Source of the DNA: CADEED01 sp041395625
GTDB lineage: Bacteria; Pseudomonadota; Gammaproteobacteria; Steroidobacterales; Steroidobacteraceae
Assembly (NCBI GenBank): GCA_041395625.1
Contig: JAWLAE010000001.1
Coordinates: 310,001 to 374,000, forward strand
Direction of reading: 5' to 3'
Length of the DNA: 64,000 bases
Below the pieces are notes generated by a model. That model was not told the origin of the DNA. It made no database searches and saw only the letters and a list, made by a program, of their open reading frames with translations. The number at the start of each line of letters is the position of its first letter. Position 1 is the stretch's first letter. The position numbers and the translations under genes were made by a program. This document shows positions 8,858 through 16,700 of the stretch, in pieces.

Positions 8858-9412
8858 ATGAATATTGTCAGGAACATGACCGGGATCCTCATGACCGTGG
8901 CGCTGCTGGGTGCGTGCGCTCAACAGGCCAAGGAAGACCCGGCGGTCACATCGATGCGCGCTGCTGCCGACTCGCAGACCCAGATGCTCGCGGCAGTCAA
9001 TTCGTGGGTGGCGGCCTGGGATTCGGGCAACACGGACGGTCTCGATGCGATCGCGGCGGCCAGCTTTGCGCGCAGGGCTCCCGATAGGAACGCCGACAGC
9101 CTGGATGAGCTCAAGGCTCTGATCGCCGACGTGCACAAGATCTACCCGGATTTCCGCATTACGAATGACGCCACGGCGGCAGGTCCCGACGGTGCCTTCG
9201 TGCATTGGACAGTCACCGGCACGGACAGCGGCTCCGAGGCTGCGACTGGCAAGCCGGTCAACTTAACGGGTATCTCTCGTTATCAGTTCGTGGAAGGCAA
9301 GATCGCCAGCGAGCTCGTGATATTCGACAGCGGCGAGTTGCTGAAGCAGCTCGGCAGCTCGGCAATCCCGCACGTTATCCCCGATCAGGCAGGGCTCACT
9401 GATCGTGACTGA
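8858..9412 (+). CDS. SnoaL/NTF2-like fold lipoprotein
   Basis: 184 residues. The lipobox LLGAC (cysteine near residue 21) indicates a lipoprotein. The mature part has the NTF2-like layout: a first helix with VNSWVAAWDSGNTDGLDAI, a pocket segment (SLDELKALIADVHKIYPDFRI), then beta strands GAFVHWTVTGT and ISRYQFVEGKIASELVIFD, typical of SnoaL-like ester cyclase families. The W-T-V-T-G-T and D-x-G-E-L features match the SnoaL polyketide-cyclase subgroup. No substrate can be deduced. GGGAG lies about 10 bases before the ATG. It is apparently monocistronic, with the hsp20 promoter divergent upstream. Confidence 0.8.
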   Translation: MNIVRNMTGILMTVALLGACAQQAKEDPAVTSMRAAADSQTQMLAAVNSWVAAWDSGNTDGLDAIAAASFARRAPDRNADSLDELKALIADVHKIYPDFRITNDATAAGPDGAFVHWTVTGTDSGSEAATGKPVNLTGISRYQFVEGKIASELVIFDSGELLKQLGSSAIPHVIPDQAGLTDRD

Positions 9413-9513
9413 AACGCGGCGTTCGAGTGGAAGTCGACAGATCTCTGCATCCCGAAGTGCAAGGGCTGATTGGCGCCAGTTTCCAGAGGGTTCGTGTGAG
9501 CGAATGCGTAAAC

Positions 9514-9900
9514 AGGAGCTCTGTTGTACCTTGATATGGTGACAGTGCGTATATTGAAATGACGCTAGGGTGATCCCATTCCAAATGGGAGTCGCTCATG
9601 GCACGTCAAACGCCGAAATCCCTGCGCCACGCGGCGTCGATGTTTGCAGTATTGGCGCTGTTCGTAGCGCCTTTTGTGCTGGCTCAGTTCAGCTGGCTGC
9701 CGCCACCAACAATATCGCCACCACCACCGCCGGGTATTGTTTCGCCAGGACAGAACACGCAGCTGGGTACCACCGGAAACCGTACACCACTGTCGATTGA
9801 GTGGTCACATCCTTCCATCCGGAATTTGTTTGTACCGGTCTGGGTGCGTGCCAACTACTTTTTGGTTTGTTTCGAGGCGGATGTCGGCGCGAGCACGCCG
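9514..9900 (+). repeat. 387-bp direct repeat, copy 1 (5' part of secreted-protein gene)
   Basis: This segment matches 12320-12706 at a constant offset of 2806 bases without any indel, at high identity by eye. It covers the upstream region, a hairpin over the Shine-Dalgarno and the first ~100 codons of the gene at 9598. Similarity stops abruptly after 9900. Confidence 0.85.
9574..9591 (+). promoter_or_regulatory. Hairpin overlapping the Shine-Dalgarno of the 9598 gene
   Basis: TCCCATT-CCA-AATGGGA is a perfect 7-bp inverted repeat (9574-9590) whose right arm contains GGGA of the GGGAG ribosome binding site; the ATG follows at 9598. It is preserved exactly in the second copy (12380-12396). Folding in mRNA would occlude the binding site, suggesting translational control (inference). 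Confidence 0.5.
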
Positions 9901-10653
9901 CGCTGCACCGTCGGCAACGCCGATTGGACCGAGAGCATGGCCTCGCCCTCCGCGGCGCTGCAGACCACATACCAGCGGGCAGTTTTCGAACCCGGTCGGT
10001 TTCTAGGCAGTTTGGAGATCGACCGACCGATGCGCATCAGCGTTGCTGCCTGCCGTTCATTGAATGACCTGGCATGTAGTTATGCCAGCATTACTACCTA
10101 CTACTCGAGTTTGAACGCAATCGCGGTCGGTGCGGGCGATGCGCCGCAGAGCACTGACAACCATTGGGTGATCGACGTACGTGCGCGAAATTCCGGCACC
10201 AGTCCGCTGCCCGCATTCAATGGTCGAGTGACTTATTTCGAGGCGCTCGGGGTCGGTTCGCCCGGTCGGACGTGTCGTATCGACATTGATGCGGCGGACG
10301 TCAGAAACGATCCCAACGTGTTCATGTTTGCCGAGAACGGCACGGCACTGAGTATGGTGGACCTGCCGCGCGACGCCAGTGGCACGTATGTGGGCCCGCC
10401 GCCAATCGGCATGTGGCGCAATGGCACGACGGCCGATGCGCGCGATTTTCGCACATCTAACAATCCGTCGATTGCGGCCGTGTCCAGTCCCGGCATGCAG
10501 ACTACCACGGTCGGAGTCGCGACCGTTACGTTTCCTGTTGCGGTCAACAACCTGATGAGCACTTACATTGTCGTCTCGCGCCTGGATTCAGACAATCAAA
10601 TGCGCGAGTTCAATGAGGCGGACAATGCCAGAGCGCAGTGTAAGCGACGCTGA
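9598..10653 (+). CDS. Secreted beta-domain (Fn-like plus CARDB-like) protein
   Basis: 351 residues. A signal peptide ending near FVLAQ is followed by a proline-rich linker. A first beta domain of about 110 residues runs from IEWSHPS through NYFLVCFEADVG and RISVAACRSLNDLACSYAS, with paired cysteines. A second domain has NHWVIDVRARNSG and ends in SDNQMREFNEADNARAQC. Ends of the type E-F-x-E-A-D-N are usual for CARDB-like adhesion modules. The protein at 15513 has the same two-domain layout and ending, and the one at 13158 repeats the first domain, so a local family of exported paralogues exists. Binding or surface function is inferred; no catalytic motif is seen. The upstream hairpin overlaps its ribosome binding site. 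Confidence 0.75.
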   Translation: MARQTPKSLRHAASMFAVLALFVAPFVLAQFSWLPPPTISPPPPPGIVSPGQNTQLGTTGNRTPLSIEWSHPSIRNLFVPVWVRANYFLVCFEADVGASTPRCTVGNADWTESMASPSAALQTTYQRAVFEPGRFLGSLEIDRPMRISVAACRSLNDLACSYASITTYYSSLNAIAVGAGDAPQSTDNHWVIDVRARNSGTSPLPAFNGRVTYFEALGVGSPGRTCRIDIDAADVRNDPNVFMFAENGTALSMVDLPRDASGTYVGPPPIGMWRNGTTADARDFRTSNNPSIAAVSSPGMQTTTVGVATVTFPVAVNNLMSTYIVVSRLDSDNQMREFNEADNARAQCKRR

Positions 10654-10834
10654 GTCACTAAGCGCCGCCGCTGCAGCGATTAGCGGCATGTTTTCAAATG
10701 TGCTCGGCGGCTCCGAACTGCGTTCGTAGGAGGAAAGTCGTTTCTAGCACTTTCGGCAACAGAATAACTTCCTACATCGGGTACCATGCAATGCCACCGA
10801 CTCCCTGTGAGCGCGCGCCGGAGGCATCGATCGA

Positions 10835-11983
10835 ATGTATACCTTACTAATCGTCTTTTTCCTGCTGTCGATCGTGTTCTCGTTTCTGTGCTCGATCTGG
10901 GAGGCCGTCTTGCTCAGCATCACACCCTCATTCACGGTCACGCAGGTGCAGTCGGGCAGCGAACTCGGGCGCACGCTCTCGGAGTTCAAGGACAATATCG
11001 ACCGTCCGCTGGCCGCCATCCTGACGCTGAACACCATTGCTCACACCGTCGGCGCGATCGGTGTCGGTTCCCAGGCCACGGCGATCTGGGGCATATCGCT
11101 GCTGGCGACCGCCGTGGTGCCGATCGTCATGACATTGGCGATACTGCTGCTGTCGGAGATCATTCCCAAGACCATTGGTGCTAACTATTGGCGCGAGCTG
11201 GCAAGTTTCACGGTCAGATCGCTGAAGATCATCATCTGGATTCTGGCGCCACTTGTGTTCCTCAGCCAGATCATTACGCGCACACTGAAGAAGGATAAGG
11301 CCGCCAGCGTACTGAGCCGGGCGGATTTCACGGCGATGGCGGAGCTAGGTAGTCGCGAGGGAGTGTTCGACGAGCGCGAGTCCAGCATCCTGCGTAACCT
11401 GCTGCGCTTCGACACCATCCTCGCACGCCATGTCATGACGCCGCGAACCGTGGTGGTGGCCGCAGAACAGTCGATGAGCCTGCGTGAGTTCCACGACACG
11501 CATCCACAGCTGCGCTTCTCGCGCGTGCCAATTTATGAGCGATCGCGGGATCACGTCACCGGCTATATCCTCAAGGACGAACTGCTCCAGCGGCTTGTAG
11601 AGCCCTCGGCAATGTCTGCGGACGCACAGCCGGGGGAGCAGCCTCTGTCGAGTATTCGGCGTGACATCATCGCCGTGCGCGAGGATTTCCCGATTCCGGA
11701 ACTCTTCAGCCGCTTCGCCGAGAAGCGCGAGCACATCGCGCTCGTGATCGACGATTTCGGCGGCATGGCCGGCGTCGTGACGATGGAGGACGTCATCGAG
11801 ACGCTGCTCGGGCTCGAGATTGTCGATGAACAGGATCACACTGAAGACATGCAGCTGCTCGCCAGGCGGCAGTGGGAGAAGCGGGCACGCAACATCGGAC
11901 TGATAGAGAGCGCAGGTAGCGCGGATGTTGCTGCAACTAGCGTTGCGCCCACCGGTGCCGGCTCTGCAGACATCGACAAGTAG
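10835..11983 (+). CDS. CNNM/CorC-type DUF21 plus CBS membrane protein
   Basis: 382 residues. The N-terminal DUF21 module holds four membrane segments (LLIVFFLLSIVFSFLCSIWEA; LTLNTIAHTVGAIGVG; LLATAVVPIVMTLAILLLSEIIPKTIG; IIIWILAPLVFLSQI). It is followed by the linker SREGVFDERESSILRNLLRFDTI and a CBS pair starting ARHVMTPRTVV and containing FGGMAGVVTMEDVIETLLGLEIVDE. The family covers magnesium/cobalt efflux-associated proteins (CorB/CorC, YhdP, YtfL). The usual C-terminal CorC_HlyC domain is absent, making this a short form. It stands alone, with the ATG preceded by a weak GAGG. Family assignment is firm; the transported ion is not known from the sequence. Confidence 0.9.
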   Translation: MYTLLIVFFLLSIVFSFLCSIWEAVLLSITPSFTVTQVQSGSELGRTLSEFKDNIDRPLAAILTLNTIAHTVGAIGVGSQATAIWGISLLATAVVPIVMTLAILLLSEIIPKTIGANYWRELASFTVRSLKIIIWILAPLVFLSQIITRTLKKDKAASVLSRADFTAMAELGSREGVFDERESSILRNLLRFDTILARHVMTPRTVVVAAEQSMSLREFHDTHPQLRFSRVPIYERSRDHVTGYILKDELLQRLVEPSAMSADAQPGEQPLSSIRRDIIAVREDFPIPELFSRFAEKREHIALVIDDFGGMAGVVTMEDVIETLLGLEIVDEQDHTEDMQLLARRQWEKRARNIGLIESAGSADVAATSVAPTGAGSADIDK

Positions 11984-12319
11984 AGCTAAGGACTGAGTCG
12001 AATACGCGCTGAAGACCTTTGTCAGCCGGCTGGCGGCGGGATTCGGATGTCACTACCGACCGGGGTTGTCCAGCTCGGTGCCCATGTGTATTCACCCCGA
12101 CAAGCGCTTGGCTGTCCTTCGCATAAGGATAGATCTACTTGAGCGTATCCTTTGTACAAGGACACTCGCCTGATCACGCGCTGTTTCTGCACCCGACATT
12201 GTAAGGAACGCTGAATGCCACTTTGTCAGAGGCTCTTCCCAAAGTGCTGACACGCCGCGACGCAGGCCGCTGGAGCCAACCGGCAAGGTTTACGCCGACT
12301 CGCTGACGGCTGTGTAGCC
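11984..12319. other. Intergenic stretch, no gene seen
   Basis: Between the CNNM-type gene and repeat copy 2. No frame has a recognisable family motif. The short minus-strand frame at 12092-12286 has no ribosome binding site or relatives that I recognise. Confidence 0.35.
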
Positions 12320-12706
12320 AGGTGCTCTTCTGTACCTTGATTCGGTGACAACGCGAATATTGAAATGACGCTGGGGTGATCCCATTCCAAATGGGAGTCG
12401 CTCATGGCACATCAAACGCCGAAATGCCTGCGCCACGCGGCGTCGATCTTTGCGGTGTTGGCACTGTTCATCGCGCCTTTCGTGCTGGCACAGTTCATCT
12501 GGCTGCCGCGACCAACGATATCGCCACCACCACCGCCGGGTATTGTTTCGCCAGGTCAGAACACGCAAGAAGGCACCACCGGAAACCGTACACCTCTCAC
12601 GATTGAGTGGTCTCGTCCTTCCATCCGGAATTTGTTTGTACCGGTCTGGGTGCGTGCCAACTACCTCCTGATTTGTTTCGAGGTGGATATCGGCGCGAGC
12701 ATGCTG
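12320..12706 (+). repeat. 387-bp direct repeat, copy 2 (truncated gene copy)
   Basis: Second copy of 9514-9900. It keeps the upstream region, the Shine-Dalgarno hairpin (12380-12396) and about 100 codons of the gene starting at 12404. At 12706 it is joined directly to an unrelated fragment of a winged-helix regulator on the other strand, so this is a truncated duplication. Confidence 0.85.
12404..12706 (+). pseudogene. Truncated 5' copy of the 9598-type secreted protein gene
   Basis: The first ~101 codons are nearly identical to the gene at 9598: signal peptide, PPPPPGIVSPGQNTQ linker, then IRNLFVPVWVRANYLLICFEVDIGAS. The frame stays open to 13183, but from 12707 on the codons run antisense through fragments of two other genes, so the tail is not homologous to the parent. 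The first beta domain is cut in the middle and the CARDB-like domain is absent. The start signals, including the hairpin, are intact. A chimeric exported polypeptide of 259 residues could still be made, but is unlikely to fold. Confidence 0.65.
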
Positions 12707-12925
12707 AGCTTGAGCCACTGCGGCAGTTGGCGCGCGAGGCGCGCGGGCCCGTGGACGAAAATGCGGCCGCGGCGAATTTCTTCGCGCAGATCCCTGAAGC
12801 CGCGCCGGGTCATCGTTGACCATGTCGCGCCCCCAATGCTGGCCCCATACTGCCAGCTGCTCGATCAGAGGCTCGAGGTCTCGCCCGGCTGCCGTGACTT
12901 GATATCGGCGCTGCTGTTCGCAACG
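12707..12925 (-). pseudogene. HxlR-type winged-helix regulator fragment
   Basis: The minus strand reads EQQRRYQVTAAGRDLEPLIEQL, then AVWGQHWGRDM, the wing and last helix of HxlR-family regulators (R-Y-x-L-T-x-x-G-x-x-L-x-P-x-x-x-x-L-x-x-W-G). A frame change near 12810 continues with LREEIRRGRIFVHGP and ARQLPQWLKLS, like the C-terminal extension of larger members. An in-frame TAG at 12926-12928 and the loss of the DNA-binding half show decay. It abuts repeat copy 2 at one end and a stop-interrupted gene at the other, marking a rearrangement point. Confidence 0.55.
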
Positions 12926-12939
12926 CTAGCTCGGTTGAC

Positions 12940-13161
12940 TGCGTGCGGCCACTTTCTACTCGATCGCACGACGACGGAAGTCGAGTGCTGGCAGGCCACC
13001 TTCAGTTTACTGATGCACTGCGAGAACTCCGTCGGCGCGAACTACGACGGCGAAGAACTCCAGCGCCAGCGGAACGTCAGGTTCGGTGGGGAGACCGCCA
13101 GTGCTGCAGCGACCAGAGCGAGCACGATATCGAGTGGTCGGGTGGGCGTGTCCCGCATCAT
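12940..13161 (-). pseudogene. Stop-interrupted third secreted Fn-like protein gene
   Basis: An ATG at 13161 overlaps the stop of the preceding gene (ATGA), and 39 codons are open: a signal-like stretch DIVLALVAAALAV, then SPPNLTFRW. A TAG at 13044-13042 interrupts, after which the same frame goes on with FAPTEFSQCISKLKVACQHSTS. This matches in spacing the MTFRW...APSNYVLCLGLTAQGCQP segment of the 13158 protein. It therefore looks like the third gene of the 15409-to-13158 operon, belonging to the same family, disabled by a stop and cut off by the HxlR fragment. The alignment was made by eye. Confidence 0.45.
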
Positions 13162-14456
13162 CGGACGAGGCATCCCAACTTGAAGTCGCGGTCGTCATAT
13201 TGGTACGTCGCGATGCCGAACGGCAGGCTGTTTTCGGCCCATTGGCACTGACCCCAGAAGTCGTCGCAGACTGCGCCGAAGAACCGGTACAAGCCCCGTC
13301 GCGGGAACCCGACAATGCTGCAGCTGGCGTAGCCGGTAGACACATCGGGGTACCCTGTACGCAACACGTTCGCCAGCGGCGTCTCGCACGGCGTCGGATC
13401 TGTGCGCGCCTCGTACGAGTGAGGAACCCCCGGGTCGCCTTCGTATAACAGGCATAGTCGGAAGCGGAGCGCATAGTCTCGCGGATAGCGCCCTGTGACT
13501 GCGACGTCGGGGGAAACCTCGACGGTGCCCCAGACGTTCCCACGCTCGAGAATGCGACGATCGGTTCCGTCGTAGTGCTGTTCCTCGCCCAGCTGCCGCC
13601 CGGTGACCGTCGCGCGCGGCTTCGGTGGAAGTGTGAGCGAGCCCGCTGCAGCGGACCAGGTACAGCCGGCCGGATTGCACGCGGCCACCGCCCAGCGCAT
13701 TTCGCGTCCCGCGAACCGCTCATAGCCGTAACGCCGCGCGTGCTCGGCCGTGATGCGATGACTGGTGTTGGTCGACGCGTTGACGATGACGCTATCGCTA
13801 TCGCCGCACGGAGCCGACGGACGCGCGAAACACATCCGGTAGGAAACCGCGGGGCCCCCCGCATGGGTCCAGGAGAGCACGAAGTTTCCGACTTCGCGAT
13901 ACTGCAGCGGAGGGTGTGCGACCGGTACAGGGGCCGCATCCGGGGGGACGAACCACTGAACGGCACGCGACGTCGCGAACGCACAGTTACCGGGTACCTG
14001 CGCGCAGACGCCAACGCTCCAATAAAACATCCGGCCTTCGAACGCCAACGGCAGCGCGTTCAATGTGTACTCCCGCTCGCTCAGCGGGATCTCGCGTACA
14101 AGGGTGGTAGCAGCGGGCTGACAGCCTTGTGCGGTGAGTCCGAGGCAAAGCACGTAGTTCGATGGCGCGACCGTCGAGGCTGTGGGGTTAGGCGCCCACC
14201 GGAATGTCATCGCGGGTGGTGTCGTGCCTCGCATCGGCGAGAGAACCACGGACTGAGCATCCGGCGCCTGGAGCAGCGGGGCATTGAGGCGAACGGCAAG
14301 GCCCGGTCGCTTCGCTTGATCGAGCGCTGATGGTGGCCGAGGTGCGTTGCGCTCGGTGGGTCGCAGAACTGACTGCGCGATGCCGGGCACAGCCGTCAAG
14401 GCGAACATGATGGCTAGCAACAAGCTCACGGATCGAGAGAGGCGAAGGGGGCTCAT
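13158..14456 (-). CDS. Secreted protein with repeated Fn-like beta domains
   Basis: 432 residues. A Sec signal (LLLAIMFALTAVPGIAQS) leads to at least two related beta modules. The first is MTFRWAPNP...NYVLCLGLTAQGCQP...FYWSVGVCAQVPGNCAFA. The second is FVLSWTHAGGPAVSYRMCFARPSAPCG...MRWAVAACNPAGCTWSA. A C-terminal domain of about 140 residues has four further cysteines and ends at GCLVR. The W-x-V-x-x-C-x...C pattern is shared with the 9598 and 15513 proteins. It is co-directional with the DUF4384 gene upstream (14-bp gap) and overlaps a disrupted family member downstream. An extracellular, disulfide-stabilised structural or adhesive role is an inference; no enzyme motif is visible. Confidence 0.75.
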   Translation of the reverse strand: MSPLRLSRSVSLLLAIMFALTAVPGIAQSVLRPTERNAPRPPSALDQAKRPGLAVRLNAPLLQAPDAQSVVLSPMRGTTPPAMTFRWAPNPTASTVAPSNYVLCLGLTAQGCQPAATTLVREIPLSEREYTLNALPLAFEGRMFYWSVGVCAQVPGNCAFATSRAVQWFVPPDAAPVPVAHPPLQYREVGNFVLSWTHAGGPAVSYRMCFARPSAPCGDSDSVIVNASTNTSHRITAEHARRYGYERFAGREMRWAVAACNPAGCTWSAAAGSLTLPPKPRATVTGRQLGEEQHYDGTDRRILERGNVWGTVEVSPDVAVTGRYPRDYALRFRLCLLYEGDPGVPHSYEARTDPTPCETPLANVLRTGYPDVSTGYASCSIVGFPRRGLYRFFGAVCDDFWGQCQWAENSLPFGIATYQYDDRDFKLGCLVR

Positions 14457-14470
14457 TGACCGCTGGTCCT

Positions 14471-15409
14471 CTAGCGATGTTGTAGAACAATTTGCACTTC
14501 GCGCGCCTGCAGCTGGCCGCTGGCAAGTTCCGCTGCCCCGACCGGATCCAGTGCGAAGCTCGTACCCTCGTCCTGCTCGACCTTGCGAATGCTGCGGCTC
14601 ACGACCGGCACGGCTGAACGCGTGCGACCGTCACTGCAGCGCACTAGCTGCAGCTGGGGCTCGAGCCTGTTCGCGTCCGGAATGGCCGCTACGTTGACGA
14701 GGGACCGCGTGCGGTCAGTCAACTGCGGCGACGAGCAGGGGCTGAGCACGAGCCGCAGGACGTCTGCTCCTTTTACGTCGACGAATTCGTACGGACCCAA
14801 CGTAAGTAGTTCTCCAGCCGCTAGCGTGCGCGAGTCCAGCGCGCGGGTGCGGCCCGACGGATCTACATTGACGACGTCGAGCCAACCGGGTTGGGCGGGC
14901 CGCAGCTCGAGCAGGATTCGATCTCCGGTCATGAAGACATGCGAGGCGGGGTCTACGATCCGACGGTGGCCGTCCGGCATCACCAGCATGATTTCGTAGG
15001 CGAGCCCGACATGCAGGGCGGGGGCCGCGACGGGCGACTCCGGCGCCGCGCTCGCGACCATCTGGTCCTGCGGGGTTTGTCCGGCGGCCGCGCCGGTCAT
15101 CGTTTCCGGACCGATGATGGGCCGTGGGCGCTGTGCTCTGCGACTGAACCAACTGCTGATGCGCCCGACGAGCAGCTCGGTGACGCCGAGCGACACAGCG
15201 GACAATGAACTCTGCACCACGCTCGAGAGCGTCTGCGCAAAGAGTTCGCGAATTGGAGCAGGGCGTGCAGGAGGTGGCGTCGGGGTCTCGTAGGTGTAAG
15301 TGTAGGTTTCACCGGCGGGAGCGGTCTGGGCGAGCCCGCCGCCGCTGCCGATCGCAAGCGTGACGCTCAGCGCCAGGCGCGCCGCGAAGACCGGTCCAAT
15401 GCAAGACAT
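14471..15409 (-). CDS. Secreted DUF4384-type protein
   Basis: 312 residues. A signal peptide (LALSVTLAIGSGGGLAQ) is followed by a threonine/proline/tyrosine-rich linker. A helical stretch around residues 52-85 (IRELFAQTLSSVVQSSLSAVSLG) precedes a beta domain containing FMTGDRILLELRPAQPGWLDVVNVDPSGR. That matches the DUF4384 pattern (F-x-x-G-D-x-x-x-L-x-x-x-x-x-x-x-G-Y/W-L-x-V-x-N-x-D-x-x-G). DUF4384 domains often accompany caspase-like proteases or bacterial kinases, and a caspase-like gene lies 7 kb away at 22787. It is the first gene of a minus-strand operon divergent from the 15513 gene; a 27-bp palindrome sits in the shared upstream region. Confidence 0.78.
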   Translation of the reverse strand: MSCIGPVFAARLALSVTLAIGSGGGLAQTAPAGETYTYTYETPTPPPARPAPIRELFAQTLSSVVQSSLSAVSLGVTELLVGRISSWFSRRAQRPRPIIGPETMTGAAAGQTPQDQMVASAAPESPVAAPALHVGLAYEIMLVMPDGHRRIVDPASHVFMTGDRILLELRPAQPGWLDVVNVDPSGRTRALDSRTLAAGELLTLGPYEFVDVKGADVLRLVLSPCSSPQLTDRTRSLVNVAAIPDANRLEPQLQLVRCSDGRTRSAVPVVSRSIRKVEQDEGTSFALDPVGAAELASGQLQAREVQIVLQHR

Positions 15410-15473
15410 GCAGCGATACCCCCGGGTTCGGCACTACGGCCATTCGGAAGGTAAGTCGCCGCTCACAGGCGAA

Positions 15474-15500
15474 CGGTTCAAGCAAGCGTCGCTTGAACCG
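15474..15500. promoter_or_regulatory. 27-bp palindrome between divergent secreted-protein genes
   Basis: CGGTTCAAGC (15474-15483), seven bases, then GCTTGAACCG (15491-15500): a perfect 10-bp inverted repeat. It lies between the divergent genes at 15409 and 15513, where an operator for a dimeric regulator would be expected. No T-run follows, so a terminator is unlikely. Confidence 0.5.
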
Positions 15501-15512
15501 GCGCAGCCCCGC

Positions 15513-16658
15513 ATGCGACTCAGGGCCATGAAGCGAAGCAGGCACGAGGCCTTAGAGCGATATGTCGGGAGACGCCGACTGACTTGCGCGACGATGGCGC
15601 TCGCGGGACTGCTGGCCGGGCAGGCCGCGCATTCGCAGGGACTGAAGGCCCAGCCCGTCCGACCGTCGGTGTCGACAATCGATCCGGCGACGATCGAGCG
15701 ACCGTCAGTCTTGCCCGGACGGCCGACGCTGCTGACCCCGACCCCCGGCGCCAATCGCGGTACGCGCCAACCACCGGGACCTTCGCTCGTGTGGCGCCAC
15801 GGCGGTCAGCCGCAGTTCCGCGCTCCCGCGGCCCGCTACTTCGTGATCTGCCTCGCGCCGACCGTGACCGGGCCGGTGAGGTGCGAATGGCCGGGTCAGT
15901 TCAACGCTGCTGCGTCAGCCATCAGCAATGTCGCCTACGTCGATCCGCGCTTCGGGACGCAGCCGCAAATCCGCGAGTACCGCTTCCCGGTCCCCGGAGC
16001 GCAGCTTACTGGCTTGTTGGATCAAACTCTCACCTGGGTCGTGGGTGCCTGCACCGGTACCGCCACCAGCACATGCACGTTGTCCGAGCCGCGCTTTTTC
16101 TTCTGGTCAACCAAGAACTTGACGGCCCCCGACTTCGCGAACCTAAGGCGCAACAGCGACGGCCAGAACGGCAGCGTGCAGCTGGACGTCATCGGCAGCA
16201 ATGATGGTGAGTCGGATGTCGGACCGTTCGTCGTTGCGGCGCAGTTCAAGGAAGCGGTGATCGATCGCTCCGGGCGTTGCGTGACCGACTACAACTCGAG
16301 CGAGGTCTCGCCGGATGACGTGGTCATCACCGAGACCGGCGAGTACTACAGTGTTCGCGACCTGCGTCGGGCGTCACGGGCGCCGACGCTTCGTGGGGCG
16401 GTGGTCGGCATCGAGCGGCTCAACGCCCGGGTTCGAGTTGCCGAGCAGGTTGTGCAGGTGCCGTTCGTGCCGGCCGGTGCCGTGAACCGCACGCTCGCAC
16501 CCGGAGTGGGATTTGCGTTCTCGTGGGCGCAGTTACCGAATGAGCAGCAGGTTCGCTTTCTTGCGGGGGTCGTCCTCGACAGCGGACGGGACATCGCGGA
16601 ATTCATCGAAGCCGACAATGTCAGATGGGACTGCCTGCGCGCGGTTTCCCGCGGTTAG
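15513..16658 (+). CDS. Secreted beta-domain protein, paralogue of the 9598 product
   Basis: About 381 residues from ATG 15513 (ATG 15528 is equally possible). The frame extends to 15360, but that part covers the operator and the divergent gene. A signal peptide (CATMALAGLLAGQAAHSQG) precedes a linker. The first beta domain runs SLVWRHGG...ARYFVICLAP...TLTWVVGACTGTATSTC. The second domain begins GSVQLDVIGSNDGESDVGPF and ends DIAEFIEADNVRWDC, the same ending type as E-F-N-E-A-D-N-A-R-x-x-C in the 9598 protein. This shared two-domain layout marks them as paralogues. The role is unknown, probably extracellular binding. The gene at 16701 follows on the same strand with a 42-bp gap. Confidence 0.72.
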   Translation: MRLRAMKRSRHEALERYVGRRRLTCATMALAGLLAGQAAHSQGLKAQPVRPSVSTIDPATIERPSVLPGRPTLLTPTPGANRGTRQPPGPSLVWRHGGQPQFRAPAARYFVICLAPTVTGPVRCEWPGQFNAAASAISNVAYVDPRFGTQPQIREYRFPVPGAQLTGLLDQTLTWVVGACTGTATSTCTLSEPRFFFWSTKNLTAPDFANLRRNSDGQNGSVQLDVIGSNDGESDVGPFVVAAQFKEAVIDRSGRCVTDYNSSEVSPDDVVITETGEYYSVRDLRRASRAPTLRGAVVGIERLNARVRVAEQVVQVPFVPAGAVNRTLAPGVGFAFSWAQLPNEQQVRFLAGVVLDSGRDIAEFIEADNVRWDCLRAVSRG

Positions 16659-16700
16659 ATCGATCTGGCACGCGGCGTCGATCCACTGCGGAGACAGCCG

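Noticed and set aside
12230..12255. GGCTCTTCC-type sequence like an ISL3-family end
   Set aside because: Only one weak end, no partner repeat or transposase fragment nearby.
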